Part shown: positions 1 through 11,345 of the stretch, in pieces
Layout of the letters: each line of letters opens with the position of its first letter
How positions within the stretch are numbered: position 1 is the stretch's first letter
DNA from: Dichetophora obliterata
Lineage: Eukaryota > Arthropoda > Insecta > Diptera > Sciomyzidae
NCBI GenBank assembly: GCA_963920525.1
Contig: OY986436.1
Span: 80,445,630 to 80,509,629 of the forward strand
Direction of reading: 5' to 3'
Length of the DNA stretch: 64,000 bases
Translations under genes and position numbers: made by a program
Notes under the pieces: model-generated
The model's database searches: none
The model's input: the letters and a program-made list of their open reading frames with translations, nothing else
Told to the model about the DNA's origin: nothing

Positions 1-63
1 CGCGCGCATAGTTTTGAAAATAACAGTTTTGATAAAAAATTTTTTTTTGTGCTAAAGACGACA

Positions 64-851
64 ATGGATAGAAAAAGTAATAGAAATAAAAATACAAGAA
101 ACACCGGTAGCAATCGAAAAACTCGTCCCTTGAAACGCCAGTTTCGTGGTAACAAACACGAAAGAGATGAGGACACCGAAATCACAAGTACATCGGCAAA
201 AAAAATTTAAAAATAATGAAAACGAAGACCTAAGCATTGACAACAAAACGGAGAATTGCATTTTGGAGTTTTATACAGTGTTCTCGGCGATTGCTAATCT
301 GGTGATATGTGCCAAATGTGAAAGAAAAATAGAGTTTAAAAAAGCATCGCCGTATGGAATTGGCTTCAAAATTGGAGTTCACTGCGCTTGCCCGACCACT
401 ACATACATTTTTTTCGTCGTATTTGGTTGGCAAATCATATTTAATGAACCGGCGCTTGATTTTTGCCATGAGGCTTTTAGGCATTGGGCCAAAAGGCATT
501 AACACGTTTTGTGGCCTCATGGATATCGGCAGAGGTGTGGTCATTCGCACCGAAGCATATGAGCACCGGCGCACGCACTTTTGAGATTGCCAATTATATT
601 GCAACTGTCATATTTAACGAAGGTTTTTTGCCAATACTTCAAAAAATGAACATAATGGGCATCCCGATTGGCAACGTCACATATGACTTTGCCATATCTC
701 GGAACGAAGAACGTTTGAAAAGGTCCGAAGCCAGAGCTCTGGCCGCATGAAAAGAAGGTAGAACTTCCCGAAGAGCACAAAGAGCTACTGAGTCCTCATT
801 TTTTGAAGAAGAGGAAGGAGTTCTTTATTGGGATGGCATTGCAGATTGATA
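64..851 (+). pseudogene. Decayed MULE (Mutator-domain) transposase-like gene
   Basis: Three reading frames together give one protein. A basic N-terminus starts at the ATG at 64 (MDRKSNRNKNTR). The frame shifts at the A-run near 200 into a segment with CAKCERK and a GIGFKIGVHC stretch. It shifts again near 355-400 to give NRRLIFAMRLLGIGPKG and FCGLMDIGRG, and again near 575 to give ISRNEERLKRSEARA. A last frame around 810-835 reads GVLYWDGIAD then stop. This order (Cys pair, NRR..MRLLGIG, FCGLMD, R/K/E-rich helix, short GxxYxxGIAD end) is that of the Mutator-like domain found in many arthropod transposon proteins, often ahead of a YqaJ exonuclease. A GTAAGT follows at 853, so splicing to a lost exon is possible. 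At least three frameshifts make it a dead copy. No terminal inverted repeats were found; the left end may lie outside the window. Confidence 0.6.
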
Positions 852-907
852 TATGTAAGTATTTAAAAAAAAAATGTTTTATTGCCTAAAATTTTTTTGA
901 GTTTTTT

Positions 908-1113
908 CAAAGTGCAATCGACGCAGAATTGTCGAATTTCTAAAACTGCATGCTCAAAATTTTAATTTCAATTTTTTTTTTTAATGCAAAAAATAACTTC
1001 AAACTTAGGCGCGTTTATCTCGAAACCACGTTTTTCGAGCTTGCGGGCCCAGATTTCGCCCGTAGTTCTGAACCGATTTTGATGAAACAAAGTGCAATCA
1101 ACGCAGAATTGTC
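908..1113. repeat. Pair of 26-bp direct repeats, 180 bp apart
   Basis: The 26-bp segment at 908-933 recurs at 1088-1113 with one base change. The DNA between is AT-rich and has no convincing coding content. It may be part of the untranslated portion of the neighbouring decayed MULE. I see no gene between 852 and 1208. Confidence 0.6.
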
Positions 1114-1208
1114 ACCATTCTGGTCCATACCTCAATCACAATTTTAAATAATTTTTTACTATTTTTTTTTTACACTAAACTAAAAAAAAAGACCCAAAAT
1201 CGGTTTTT

Positions 1209-1354
1209 CATTCTTCAATGACCGTCATTTTGTAAAAAATAATCGCAAAATTATGATTGAGGTAGGGACCAGAAATACATCCATTCTTCAATGACCGTCA
1301 TTTTGTAAAAAATAATCGCAAAATTATGATTGAGGTAGGGACCAGAAATACATC
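1209..1354. repeat. 73-bp tandem duplication, two perfect copies
   Basis: Positions 1209-1281 and 1282-1354 are identical and directly adjacent. Perfect identity in otherwise decayed DNA suggests a recent duplication or an assembly artefact. No coding content is seen. Confidence 0.9.
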
Positions 1355-1517
1355 TGTACTGAATCTAACGCTGTTTACTTTTTCCATTTCAGATGATCCG
1401 AAGTCGAGTTATCCCGGCCACAAGCAGCATACCTGTTTTTTCGACGCCCAACTTTGAAGGCCGACAACTTTTTGAGCAGCCCTCGTACAAAGGAAAAAAT
1501 TTTTTATTTCATTTACC

Positions 1518-1777
1518 GCCCTATTCTGGCAAATTAACAAATTGTTAACCAGTATTTTGAATATTTCTATGTGTTTGTTGTAATTTTTTGTTTTCAAAAC
1601 AAAATTTGAAGCTCAAAAATAAAAAGTTTTGATAAAAATTGTCAACTGCTTTTCAGTTATTGACAATTTCATTAACAAATTTTGATTTTTGAGCTTTAAA
1701 TTTTGTTTTGAAAACAACAAACATATAGAAATATTCAAAATACTGGTTAACAATTTGTTAATTTGCCAGAATAGGGC
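1518..1777. mobile_element. Foldback/MITE with CCTATTCTG-type ends
   Basis: The first roughly 100 bases from 1518 (GCCCTATTCTGGCAAATT) are nearly the reverse complement of the last 100 bases ending at 1777, so the element folds into one long hairpin. The central loop (about 1640-1672) contains a second short stem. There is no coding sequence. The terminal motif resembles the ends of the larger element at 23416-28042. The transposase superfamily cannot be named, because no target-site duplication is clear. Confidence 0.75.
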
Positions 1778-2424
1778 TGTTAATATGTTCTTAATACAAT
1801 AAAAAACAGAATTTAATAGCCCTATTACGGTTCACAACACAACAGTAATTGCTGTCTTCAATGTGTAAATTTCTATTACGGTAGACAACAAAGCAACTGA
1901 ATACATTCCACTGTTGTCTGTCAACAATGCTGTGTCTTCAATACACTTACTACGCAACACAGCAGTTGTGCTTTATTGTCTTGTTATCTGCCAAATTTTG
2001 AAGACAGCTAATTTGGTGTTGTGTTGAAGAAACGAAATATTGTAGATTAAAAATGAAAATTTTATTTAAAATTGCGTTTTTCTTCATTAAGTATGAAAAT
2101 TTCACAGAAAATTGATAATACGTCTCCTTGTGAACAGAATTATATTGAATTTAGCAATTGAATTCGAAATTGTTTGTTTGTTTACTTTTTTATTTTGACA
2201 GTGACCCGTTCACAGCTGCATCTAAACGTACTAATTAGATTACGTTTTTATTTTGAGAGTAAGAAAATTTCTGCGATGCTACCTTTTTATTATTTTGGAA
2301 TATTTATGATAGAAAGAAGTGCTATTTTATTAGTTAAGAAATGCCGAGAGAGGGGTTTTAAACTAAAAACAAGATGTATTTTAAATTTGCCATAATTCTT
2401 AAATTATAGTTATGCTATTGGCAT

Positions 2425-3437
2425 CAGAGAACTGCACAAGCCTACTTGAAATCTATTTCAAGTACTTGCTTGAAATAAAAGTTCAAGCTAGCTTGAGCTT
2501 GATAATTTTGAATCAAGTATAGCTTGTAATTGAATATAAATAAGCCCACGACAGCTTGCGACTTGCAAGTATGCTGTTTACAAGCGAACGGCACGAAGTT
2601 TGAAGCAAAGGAAAACTTGATACCATGCCTTCGGCAAAAAGCTTGAAAATCTTGAAATTGAAGGCAAGTATCCAATTGAAGGCAAGTATCCAATTGAAGC
2701 AAGTATCCAAAAAATTCAATGAGCTTGTTAAGAGAGAGCTTAAGCGTAATAGGACTTCAAAGGATTCTGTGAACTACGTGGTTGGAAGTTTTAGGGGTAA
2801 ATGATTTCGAAAATGATGTCAAACTTTAAAATTTAAGATGGCGGATTGAGTTGCCACCTAGATTTTTTTTTTATTTTTGCGAATTCTTGTAATTTTGAAA
2901 TTCTGACAACGGATTTGATTTCGAATATCTTGTCACAGTTTTAAAATTTAAGATGGAGGTTAGAGTTGACACCTAAATTTTTACCACAGTATTGCCACCT
3001 AATAAAATTTATTTTTTAAGAGTTTTAAACATCATTAATCAGTGTTAAGGGGTCGCTGATTTCGAATCTAAAGTCAGAATTTTAAAATTCAAGATGGTGG
3101 ATAGTGTTGCCACCCTAATTTTTTGTAGTTTTATGAATTCGGAGCTGGCAAAAAAATGGTACACCAAAAATAGATCGCTGAATCCGAATCCGTGTCAGAA
3201 TTTCAAAATTATAAAATTTTGAAATAATAGGGTTGCCACCTAATATGTCTTTTCATATGTCCTTTACTTGAAACTTCGTGCCGTTCGCTTGTAAACTAGC
3301 ATACTTGCAAGTCGCAAGTTGTCGTGGGCTTATTTATATTCAATTACAAGCTATACTTGATTCAAAATTTTCAAGCTCAAGCTAGCTTGAACTTGTTTTT
3401 CAAGCAAGTACTTGAAGTCTACTTGTGCAGTTCTCTG
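2425..3437. mobile_element. hAT-like non-autonomous element with about 190-bp terminal inverted repeats
   Basis: The left end (CAGAGAACTGCACAAG at 2425) and the right end (reverse complement ending at 3437) match over roughly 190 bp, including repeated CAAGCTAGCTTGA and ACTTGCAAGT palindromes. The CAGAG start and such subterminal repeats are usual in hAT elements. The 8-bp flanks (2417-2424 and 3438-3445) agree at only about half their positions, so a hAT duplication is not preserved. It sits inside the 1816-3895 element. No transposase is encoded. Confidence 0.65.
2827..3245. repeat. Degenerate direct repeats inside the hAT-like element
   Basis: A module reading roughly AAAATTTAAGATGGNGG followed by a GTTGCCACCTA motif occurs around 2835, 2950 and 3091, with a weaker fourth copy near 3205-3240. 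Spacing is about 115-140 bp. It looks like an old tandem expansion in the middle of the element. Confidence 0.5.
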
Positions 3438-3895
3438 GTTGCTACTATAAAAAAGGGTCCGTGTTCCCGGCCAAAAGGAGGAGGGATTATCAACACCATT
3501 ATAATCTTAGTAAAAAAATGCTTCCTTGTACTTAAAAACATTTTAAAATCCAGCTATTTCATTATACTAGATTTAATCCTATTTTTAACGCCAGTTGAAA
3601 TTAAAGGGTTTAAATATGGGCTCACAATACTTCCTTTTCATATCGCACAAAAATTCTAATCAAGATAGTACTTTTTGCTATTTAAAAATTACTCTTTAAA
3701 GAGTACGTTTTTACTTTTCTCCGAAGCAACCCTGCACCAGTCAAGCAACGAATTCTACACACGTTCCACAATCAAACGTGACAACAACGTTTTGTTGTGA
3801 ACCATAATAGTTCGAAACTGTTGTGTCTTCTTGACTGTTGTGTCTACTCGTAAGAAGACACAGCAGTTTATTGCTGTGAACCGTAATAAGCCTAT

Positions 3896-4526
3896 AAATA
3901 ACTCTTTGCGTTTTCAAATGAGAAGTTATTCAAAAAGGGTCCAAAAACAGCCTTCCAACCAGAACAACTCCCTTAAATACGGGAAAAATTTTTCACACAT
4001 GTGCTAATTTTTACCCAATTTCTATGTGATACGGTAAGTTCTGCTGCATTCGACTTAGTGATGCCATATGGTATCATCTTCCTCATTGGGTTAAGACAAT
4101 ACATATCAAAGAAATTAAAATGGTATTTGTTTTTTTTTTTTTTTTGGAGCGCCGCTCTGCATTTATATGTATCTCACTTTTCGCCTTGCTCGAGGCTCAT
4201 CAGTTTTTTTTGTTGCGCTGTGCTAGCTGAGCACGAAGAGAAAAATAAAAATAGAGAGCAACATGGAATTTATTGAAACTCTCGCAACACAAACGCGCCA
4301 AAAGGTAACGAATAAGATGCGAATGCGTGGCAGCTGGAATGATTTCTTAAAAAACTTAATACCTTAATTAAATATACTTATTATTAAAAATTCTAAAGGC
4401 AAATATCCCTAAATAAATCTGTAGCACAAATATATTTTAAATTTTTTTAAAAAAAAAATCGGTGCAGTACTTTTGGAGTAAAGTCGTAACTTTAAATTTT
4501 TACTTCAATTTTATATAATAGTATAG
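3896..4526. other. AT-rich stretch, no gene recognised
   Basis: Contains a T-run near 4130 and low-complexity DNA. The only open frame (around 4001-4276) has no recognisable domain and biased composition. Nothing further is supported. Confidence 0.6.
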
Positions 4527-4975
4527 AAGGCAAAAATAAAAAGCAAAATTTTCCCAATACTTTTTAAGAAAAAATAACTGGTACATTTTAATTTTTATTT
4601 TTTAAGGCAAAATAAAAAGCAAAACTTGCCCGATATTTTTTTGAGCACAAAATAACTGTTAAGTTTTGATTTTTCTTTTTTAAGGCAAACATAAAAAGTT
4701 TAATTTGCCCAATATAGTTTTGAGCACAAAATAACTGGTAAATTTTGATTTTTATTTTTTAAGCCAAAAATAAACAGCAAAATTAGGAAAAACCCTAATC
4801 CATAACGGTTTTGGTTCTACCGTACACTTAAACCTTAAAAAAACAAAATCAAAATTTACCAGTTATTTTGTCCTCAAAAATATATCGGGCAAATTCTGCT
4901 TTTCATTTTTTCCTTAAAAAATAAAAATCAAAGTATACCTGTTATTTTGTGCATAAAAACAGCGGTTTTGTTCAC
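4527..4975. repeat. Palindromic array of about 78-bp tandem units (foldback-like)
   Basis: Units beginning AAGGCAAAAATAAAAAGC start at 4527, 4604, 4682 and 4761, a period of 77-79 bp. Each contains a conserved core reading roughly GAGCACAAAATAACTG. From about 4835 to 4975 the same unit reappears as its reverse complement (AGTTATTTTGTCCTCAAAAA and a further copy near 4940). Tandem units in both arms of an inverted repeat are a hallmark of foldback-type transposons. No transposase is seen. Confidence 0.65.
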
Positions 4976-5519
4976 AGTTTCAGTCAATCAAAACAAAAAC
5001 TGTCGACTCTGAGAAGTGCTTCGCAGTCTATCAGATATTTTATTTGCTTTTGATTCGACTGCGACTGTTTGATTTTTCTCAAGCACAAGTTTAAGCAGTA
5101 GTAAGTTTTGAATTTATGGAAACAGTGATTGGTTTAAAAAGCAATAATTTTACGACTTTTGCTACTTTAACTGCGCAATTAAATCACTGTTCACTTTTTA
5201 TTTTGTCTTAAAAAATAAAATCAAACTTATCCTCCCATTACCAACTACAACTTTTCGTAGACTATCCATATCCAGACCGCCTACAGTAACCTTACAAATG
5301 CTCTTAATTAAAATACTTTTGGTATTGCTATAAAAATGGATAAAGAATTTCGTGCCTTGATAAAGCATTACTTTTTGCGTAACAAGCTCGATATATATAT
5401 TATGGTGAATCTGACCGTCGCACAAACAGAAAATTTAATGAAACAACTGGGCATAAGTAAAAACTGAAGTTACCCTTTTGGAATTGTTTTTCTTTAAGTA
5501 TAATATAATAACCTGCCCG

Positions 5520-5760
5520 TAGAGTAGCTTTCCGGAAAATTCCTCCCGCTATAGCTACTAGTCGCACTGCGCGTCGGATTTGCGCATCGGAAGTCAGTCG
5601 TGTCTTTGTTCTCTCCGTGATTACAGAACATAGTTTTTTAAATAATTAGTGTTTTTGTACGGTAAAAAACCGATTGATTATGGAAATGGAAGAGTTGTGT
5701 GTAAAATATAATAAAATTATTTTTGTGCTTTCGTAGTGTTTGTGGAGGCCTATTAAAGCA
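5520..5760 (+). promoter_or_regulatory. Possible promoter and short first exon in a GC-richer island
   Basis: This block is clearly less AT-rich than its surroundings. It has a TCAGTC match to the arthropod initiator near 5592, followed about 85 bases later by an ATG at about 5680 that opens a short frame starting MEMEELCVKYNK. I cannot link it to a known gene or transposon. It could be a transposon leader or a chance island. No gene is recognised elsewhere in 4976-6700. Confidence 0.2.
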
Positions 5761-6699
5761 TTAATTTTTATCAAAATCTTATTATATAAAAATGTTTATG
5801 AATTTAGCACAATTTAGCTAGAATTTTTCATGGGTATTAATTAACCTGTCTATTGGCATTCGTATGCAACAATAGCAAAAATACACATTACGCAAACAAA
5901 AAATCAGCTGTCGCAACTTTTATTTTTTAACCTTTTAATCAAGTTTGCTTTGACTCCTTCTTTGCCTTTGAACTTGTTTTTTTAAATATGACTGCTATTT
6001 CACAGAATAATATTATTTGAAATGTCCGCAGTATTTTCAAAAACGAAAAGCAGGGAGGGTGGCAATGGTCGAATTATTAGAATTTTTAATTTTTTTACAA
6101 TTATATAGTAATTTCTTCTTTTTCTGGGAAAAAAGGTGGTGGGGGCATTCGAAACATTCCCTGTACTGCTCATATCTTTTGAATGATTACGAATTTTGAT
6201 TTGACATTTTGGTATGATATTCTACACAGTTTTAGCTATCAAAACATGTTCGACCAAACTAACTAGACTGGACCCTTAAAAACGAATTCTGATTTATATA
6301 TTTTTAAAACGAAGATAATTTATTTAGAACATTTTCATTCTTTTGTTTAATAACTTTCCTATTCCTTAAAATTCCATTTATGGTTATTAAAAAAACACAT
6401 TTTGTTCAAACACGTCCCTAAAAGTTGAATCAAGAATTTTTATTAATTTGATCTTGTTGAAGTTTATCTAACTTCCAACGAGATTCCAATTGAAGCTTAA
6501 TATCCAAAACTTTGAAAACGATATTCGGGAATTTTAAATACCAAAACATATTAATGAAAATCTATTTTTTACAGCGGTTTTGCACAAAGACTAGTAAAAA
6601 TAAACCAAGGATTTTTTGATTATGAGAACATTAATTAACGGTTAAAAGAAGACTATTTTTTCGATAGAATACTTAATAGTTTTGGAAAAGGGTTTGATG

Positions 6700-6975
6700 C
6701 AAATTGATGCAGTGCGTGATGCAATTTGCACAGATTTCTATCAAGCGTTTAATAGAGTTCACCATGGTTTACTTATTTTTTAAATAAAATAACTTTGGGG
6801 GGATTCGATTTCATTCAAATATTTTGGCTTAAGTCGCATCTAATTGAATGGAAGAAAAATTCACGTCTCAATATTCGATGGCATGCATGTAACTTTCTGG
6901 GGTTGCTCAAGTGACTGCGGGCCTTTTCTATTTTTATTATTTGTCATTGACATAATTTAAGTATTCACAGTGTTT
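6700..6975 (+). pseudogene. LINE reverse transcriptase relic
   Basis: Translating across frameshifts gives TDFYQAFNRVHHGLL, matching the palm motif (TDFSKAFDxVxHxxLL) of Jockey/CR1-like reverse transcriptases. About 120 bases further on comes CGPFLFLLFVIDII, matching the GPLLFLLFINDI block after the SGVPQG motif. The catalytic YADD region that should follow is absent: the relic ends where a transposon end (GCTGCACAA near 6992) begins. Only about 90 codons remain and they carry stops. It is a dead fragment. Confidence 0.6.
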
Positions 6976-6981
6976 AATGTG

Positions 6982-7000
6982 TAAATTAAAGAGCTGCACA
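6982..7000 (+). mobile_element. Solo transposon end of the GCTGCACAA family
   Basis: The bases around 6982-7000 (TTAAAGAGCTGCACAAA) match, with one change, the reverse complement of the right end of the 36394-37347 element. No partner end was found nearby. It truncates the reverse transcriptase relic to its left. Confidence 0.35.
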
Positions 7001-7218
7001 AAACATACTATTTGTGCCACTTCACTACTGTAGTGTATCGAATTAAAATTTTTTTCGAATTTCACATTCTAAGAGGTCTCAGAAGTTGCATAGGGTTGTT
7101 AAGATCTCCTTATTACAAGCAAAGGATGTCTTCCTCTCCCGCAAAGACAAAGTTGTTTTCTAAGAAAAACAGTAAAAAATAACGATCTCAAAATGCTTTG
7201 ATTTTTGTAAGAAAAACT

Positions 7219-7466
7219 ACATATCGCTCATTTGCTCGAATAAAGTCATAACTCAATTTTGTATAAAACGCATTTAAATTTTTCAATTGACTCACACCTT
7301 GTATGAAGAGAAGAGGCATTTTCTTTTCAAACGCGGAGAATATTCAAAATAATAACATGAAATTTTTACACAATCTGAAGCATGATATAAGGAACAATTC
7401 TGCATCATAAACCCAAAAATCTGGTTTTTTGAGTTATGACGTTATTCCAGCAAATGAGCGATATGT
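7219..7466. mobile_element. MITE, 248 bp, with about 39-bp terminal inverted repeats
   Basis: The left end (ACATATCGCTCATTTGCT at 7219) and the sequence ending at 7466 are reverse complements over about 39 bases, with three mismatches. No open frame. The superfamily is unresolved because a target-site duplication is not clear. Confidence 0.7.
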
Positions 7467-8929
7467 CCTAAAGCAAATATAGACTTTAACTAACAATATC
7501 TTGCCAGATTGTATCCTGTGTGAAGGATATGCGAATCTTAGACTTGATATAGGCTACAAATTTTAATTGTAGTTCGAGTGTCTAAATTTTGGTGGTATTG
7601 ATTATAGTGTTAACGTTTTCCTTAAATTTGGCGAATTAATAATTTCAATATTTTTGCATATGGGAAGCATTTCCAAAAAAAAGTCTACCGTGACCAAAAC
7701 ATTAAAACTTATTAAAAACTTATTATTTTATTATATCATTTAAGAGAAACATTTTAATTTTATTAGTTTCAGCAATTTCTACATAAATTCATTAACCATC
7801 AGATCAAATCGTCTGCACTGTTTCACAAATGTAGTTTTCCTTTTTCGTAAATGTTTCGTAAGCTTTTTTGTTTTAATAAAAATGGAAGACATTGGCTAGA
7901 GATAATGAAAAAATGGTTGGCAAGGAAAGGACAATATATTAAATTTGTTTTTAATTACTTAACTACCTAATTACTTAAATACCCAGTTTAACGTGGAAAT
8001 TTTAGTAACTTAACGCCAAATCAAAAATCCTATTAAAAAAACCAGAAGAGATTTTTAAATTTGATCACTTGGAAAATAAACTTGTTATTTTAAAATCTTC
8101 TAAAAAAAGTTTTATACAAAAAGGCCTACCCAATTCAGGCAGTTTTTCAAATTTTCTAATCCAAGTCAGAAATCACTTCCGTTTTTGGTAACGTAATGCC
8201 AGCACATACTTTTGCCTATATCTTTAGATCCTTAGAATTAATTGCTGTCATTGTTTTTACTGAATATAGTGCTACTTAATAACTACGCAAATATAAAAAC
8301 TTTCTAAAAATTTGACTTTTTCATTCTATTTTTTTAATATTTATTCGTAAAAATCGTCCGTAACGCCAGTTTGGAAATGCCAATACGTATTTTCTTGTTT
8401 TTGAGAAATGTATACTTGAATGCAATTTTTTAACTTTTTTAAAAACATGAATATAAGGTTGTATATCTCGGGCATCAGAAGTGGTACAAAGATAATTTTC
8501 TCAATTTGGATTTTTCAAATATTTTTAAACAAAAACCTGTCTAAAACTATATCTGTAGAACATCAGAAAAAACTAAGATCTTTTTCCAATTTTGATATTT
8601 TAAAAAAAATACTTCCTAGCGTGAAATTTTACAATTTTGTTCATATTTCCTTTATGGTTATTTTTTTAAACACCCCTTAACAGTTGTTTAGTCAATTCGG
8701 AACCATCGAATGACAAGTTAGAAACTCAAAATTTTAGTATAACTTTTTTGTCAATGCTGAAATTAGGAGTTTTAACGAAATAACACATTGCATGCTAGGA
8801 AGCAAAATTTTTAAGACAAAAAATCGTTGTCTTAACCTGGTGTTTTAAATAGATACTCTTAGACAGTGTGATGTTCAGAAATATTTGAAGAATCCAAACT
8901 GAAAAAATTAAAATTAATGTTCACTTTGA
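7467..8929. other. AT-rich stretch, nothing recognised
   Basis: No coding, RNA-gene or clear repeat signal was found. An open frame at 8420-8680 is made of low-complexity, Phe/Ile/Lys-rich translation typical of AT-rich noncoding DNA. Confidence 0.55.
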
Positions 8930-10440
8930 AAATTTTCGTTCGGTTTCTGAAAATCTATCTTCTTCTCAGCATGTAGTGTTTGCTGGTGACTTCAACCTTC
9001 TACCATTAAATGCTCATAGTCAGACTAATTCTATTAATAGATTTTTTAGTCAATATGATTTAATACAAATCAATAACTTTACAAATTATCTATGTTTAAC
9101 AAGAGACTCACAAACTTGAAAAACAAAAAGAATAAAGCTTTTAAGCGCTTTAGACAAGATATTTTAAATCTGAATCTAAAAGCAAACTACTTGTCTCTTA
9201 ATCATGAATTCAACATACTTAACAAATTCCTTTACAACTCATACATCTCCTCAACTGAACAATTACTCAAGGAAAATAGTAAATATTTTTCTATTATAGA
9301 CTCTATAATTAGACTTTCATCTACAACAAAAGAAAATCAAATGGATTACCTAGTTCTATGTTTTATCTCGACTCCTCTTCAGACAATTCGGAAACTATAT
9401 GTAACTTGATTGCTAATTATTTTATGTCTGTTCATTCCCCGGCTTCTAACCCTGATCCGGTATCACATATTAGCCCTTCTGAATCAGTATTGAATCTTGG
9501 TGATCTATCTTTTTCAATAGAATATATTAAATCTGCTTTGTCAAACCTTAAAAATTACATAGCTCTAACGGTATTGAGAAATTGCGCCCTATCTCTGTCA
9601 TCACCCCTTTTCTTGTCATTTAGGAATCCTCTATCCGCGGGTTGTTTTTAGATAATTGGAAACATTCTCACATCGTCCCAATCCATAAATCAGGTTCTAA
9701 ACAGGATTTTAAAAATTATGGACCCATTTGTAAACTTTCTTATATCTCTAAAGTCTTCGATAAAATCATTAATGACAAAATGTCCTTTCATGTCAAAAAT
9801 GTTATATCCCCTGAACAGCATGGGTTCTTAACCGGTAAATCTGGCACTCTTACAATTTTGTTATTAAAAACTTTGAAGCTGGCCTTCAAACTGATGTTAT
9901 ATTTACTGATTTTGCGAAGGCGTTCGACAAAGTCTGCCACAAACATTAAATTTTGAAACTTTCCTCCCTTGAAATTCATTCAAATCTTTTGAGATGATTC
10001 CAATCGTACCTATCTAACCGCATCCAGTCCGTAATAATAAAAAAAATCAAATCTAACATCTTTGAAGTTACATCTGGTGTTCCCCAAGAAAGCCATCTAG
10101 GGCGTTTCCTGTTCCTTCTATTTATTCCCAGTGCCTTCTTTTTGCGGATGATCTTAAACTATTCCGCTCTATTAAATCGTACGAAGATGTATATTTACTT
10201 CAATCAGACATCGACTCAATCTTTACCTAGTGTGAATTAAATAAATTATATATCAATGTTTCTAAATGCCAATGTTTCACTTTATGGAGGTCATCATCTC
10301 CTTTAATTAGCCCTTATTCCATAAATTCGTGTTAACTTGAGAGGGTTACTTAAAAGAAAGATCTTGGAATTCTACTAGACCCCTGTTTAAATTTTTTTTC
10401 AATTCTATTAAATTTTCTCGTCTTCTGTCATTTGATATGC
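8930..10440 (+). pseudogene. Decayed Jockey/CR1-like LINE (endonuclease to reverse transcriptase)
   Basis: Fragments appear in the order expected for a LINE ORF2. The end of an apurinic-type endonuclease comes first (HVVFAGDFNLLPLN near 8970). A linker from 9100 leads to the start of the reverse transcriptase (WKHSHIVPIHKSGSKQDFKN near 9655, then SPEQHGFLTGKS near 9805). It continues in other frames with TDFAKAFDKV near 9905 and VTSGVPQESHLG near 10070. The catalytic YADD is degraded (a FADDLKLF-like remnant near 10145). Frameshifts and stops are frequent. The 3' end is lost at about 10440, where unrelated GC-richer DNA begins. Similarity of motifs to LINE A (24152-27772) suggests the same broad group. 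Confidence 0.7.
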
Positions 10441-10960
10441 TAAATATCATTCTACTGTCTTAGCTACTGCCCCGCCAACAGTCTACAAAAAACTTAAGAC
10501 AGTAGAGCAGACAGTAGCAAAAGTGAGTGTGTGTGTGGGTAAAATTTGTGAATGTGTTGCGACTGTCTTAACAGTACTGTCTCGTGTAACCCCCGTGTAA
10601 GAGCACAAATTACTATATATGTTTATTTTTTTTTGTGATAACACATTTTCAATTTAAAACTGAAACATTTTTTGCTTACACTGTTTAGAAAGAGATAAAG
10701 ATTTTTCATAATTTTGTTTTGCTTTAAGTTAAAATTTAAATTTTTCTTTACTGTATGACGATTTTAGGACTTAAACGACGATTTGTGGGACGGGCACATG
10801 ATTTTTGAAAAAACTTTTGACGATTTCAGACGAAGAGTCTCTGGCAAACCTGCTTGCAAGCAAGGTTTTCGATTCCTGCTCAAAGAAATTTTTCAAGTAA
10901 AGTTAGAGATATAGAGATATTTATCTTGCCGTCTTTGTCGAAATCAAAAGAAATGATTTA
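10441..10960. other. Noncoding stretch with ACAGTA-rich block
   Basis: At 10450-10600 short motifs reading ACTGTCTTA or their complement recur several times, along with a GTGTGTGTG run. This may be the end of an unrecognised transposon that truncated the LINE relic. The remainder is AT-rich and uninformative. Confidence 0.4.
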
Positions 10961-11345
10961 AAGGGCTTACACATCAGCGAGCAGGTTTGTCGAGCAGCGG
11001 CGACGTTCGAGCCAGTTCGCTAGTTAAGAAGCTAGTTCGACAGTTCGTCGAACCTGTTGGCTTGTTGGCAAAAATTTTTATTTTCTCCGTCGAACAAGAG
11101 TTGCTCGACGAACGTGTTCTATAATTTGAACGTAATCGTCATACCTAATAAAATTCTGTAGTGAAAATTTAATTCTTTATTGTTCATGTTGCTGCGTTAT
11201 CAATATCTATAACAAAATTATGGCGAAAAACAAGAAAGAAGCGCATGCTCGACGAACATATTCGTTCAATTTGAACGTTAGCTTTTTGCAACAGGTTCGC
11301 CCGCCATTTTGTTCGACGAACAATTTCGCTAATGTGTAAGCCCTT
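10961..11345. mobile_element. PIF/Harbinger-like MITE, 385 bp, TTA target duplication
   Basis: The left end (AAGGGCTTACACATCAGCGA) is matched in reverse complement by the right end with few differences. The element is flanked on both sides by TTA (10958-10960 and 11346-11348). A 3-bp TTA duplication is characteristic of PIF/Harbinger insertions. The interior has repeated TTCGACGAAC palindromes and no coding sequence. Confidence 0.75.

Larger units (their letters stand above)
1816..3895. mobile_element. Inverted-repeat element with CCTATTACGG ends, about 2.1 kb
   Basis: The left end at 1816 (ATAGCCCTATTACGGTTCAC) is matched in reverse complement at 3873-3895 with only a few changes. Both subterminal regions are rich in short motifs such as CAACAGTAATTGCTGT and ACACAGCAG. 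No transposase is visible. Most of the interior is occupied by a second inverted-repeat element (2425-3437). The target-site duplication is unclear. It is probably a non-autonomous DNA transposon. Confidence 0.6.

Noticed and set aside
4001..4276. 91-codon open frame with hydrophobic stretch
   Set aside because: The hydrophobic run comes from a poly-T tract; no family resemblance.
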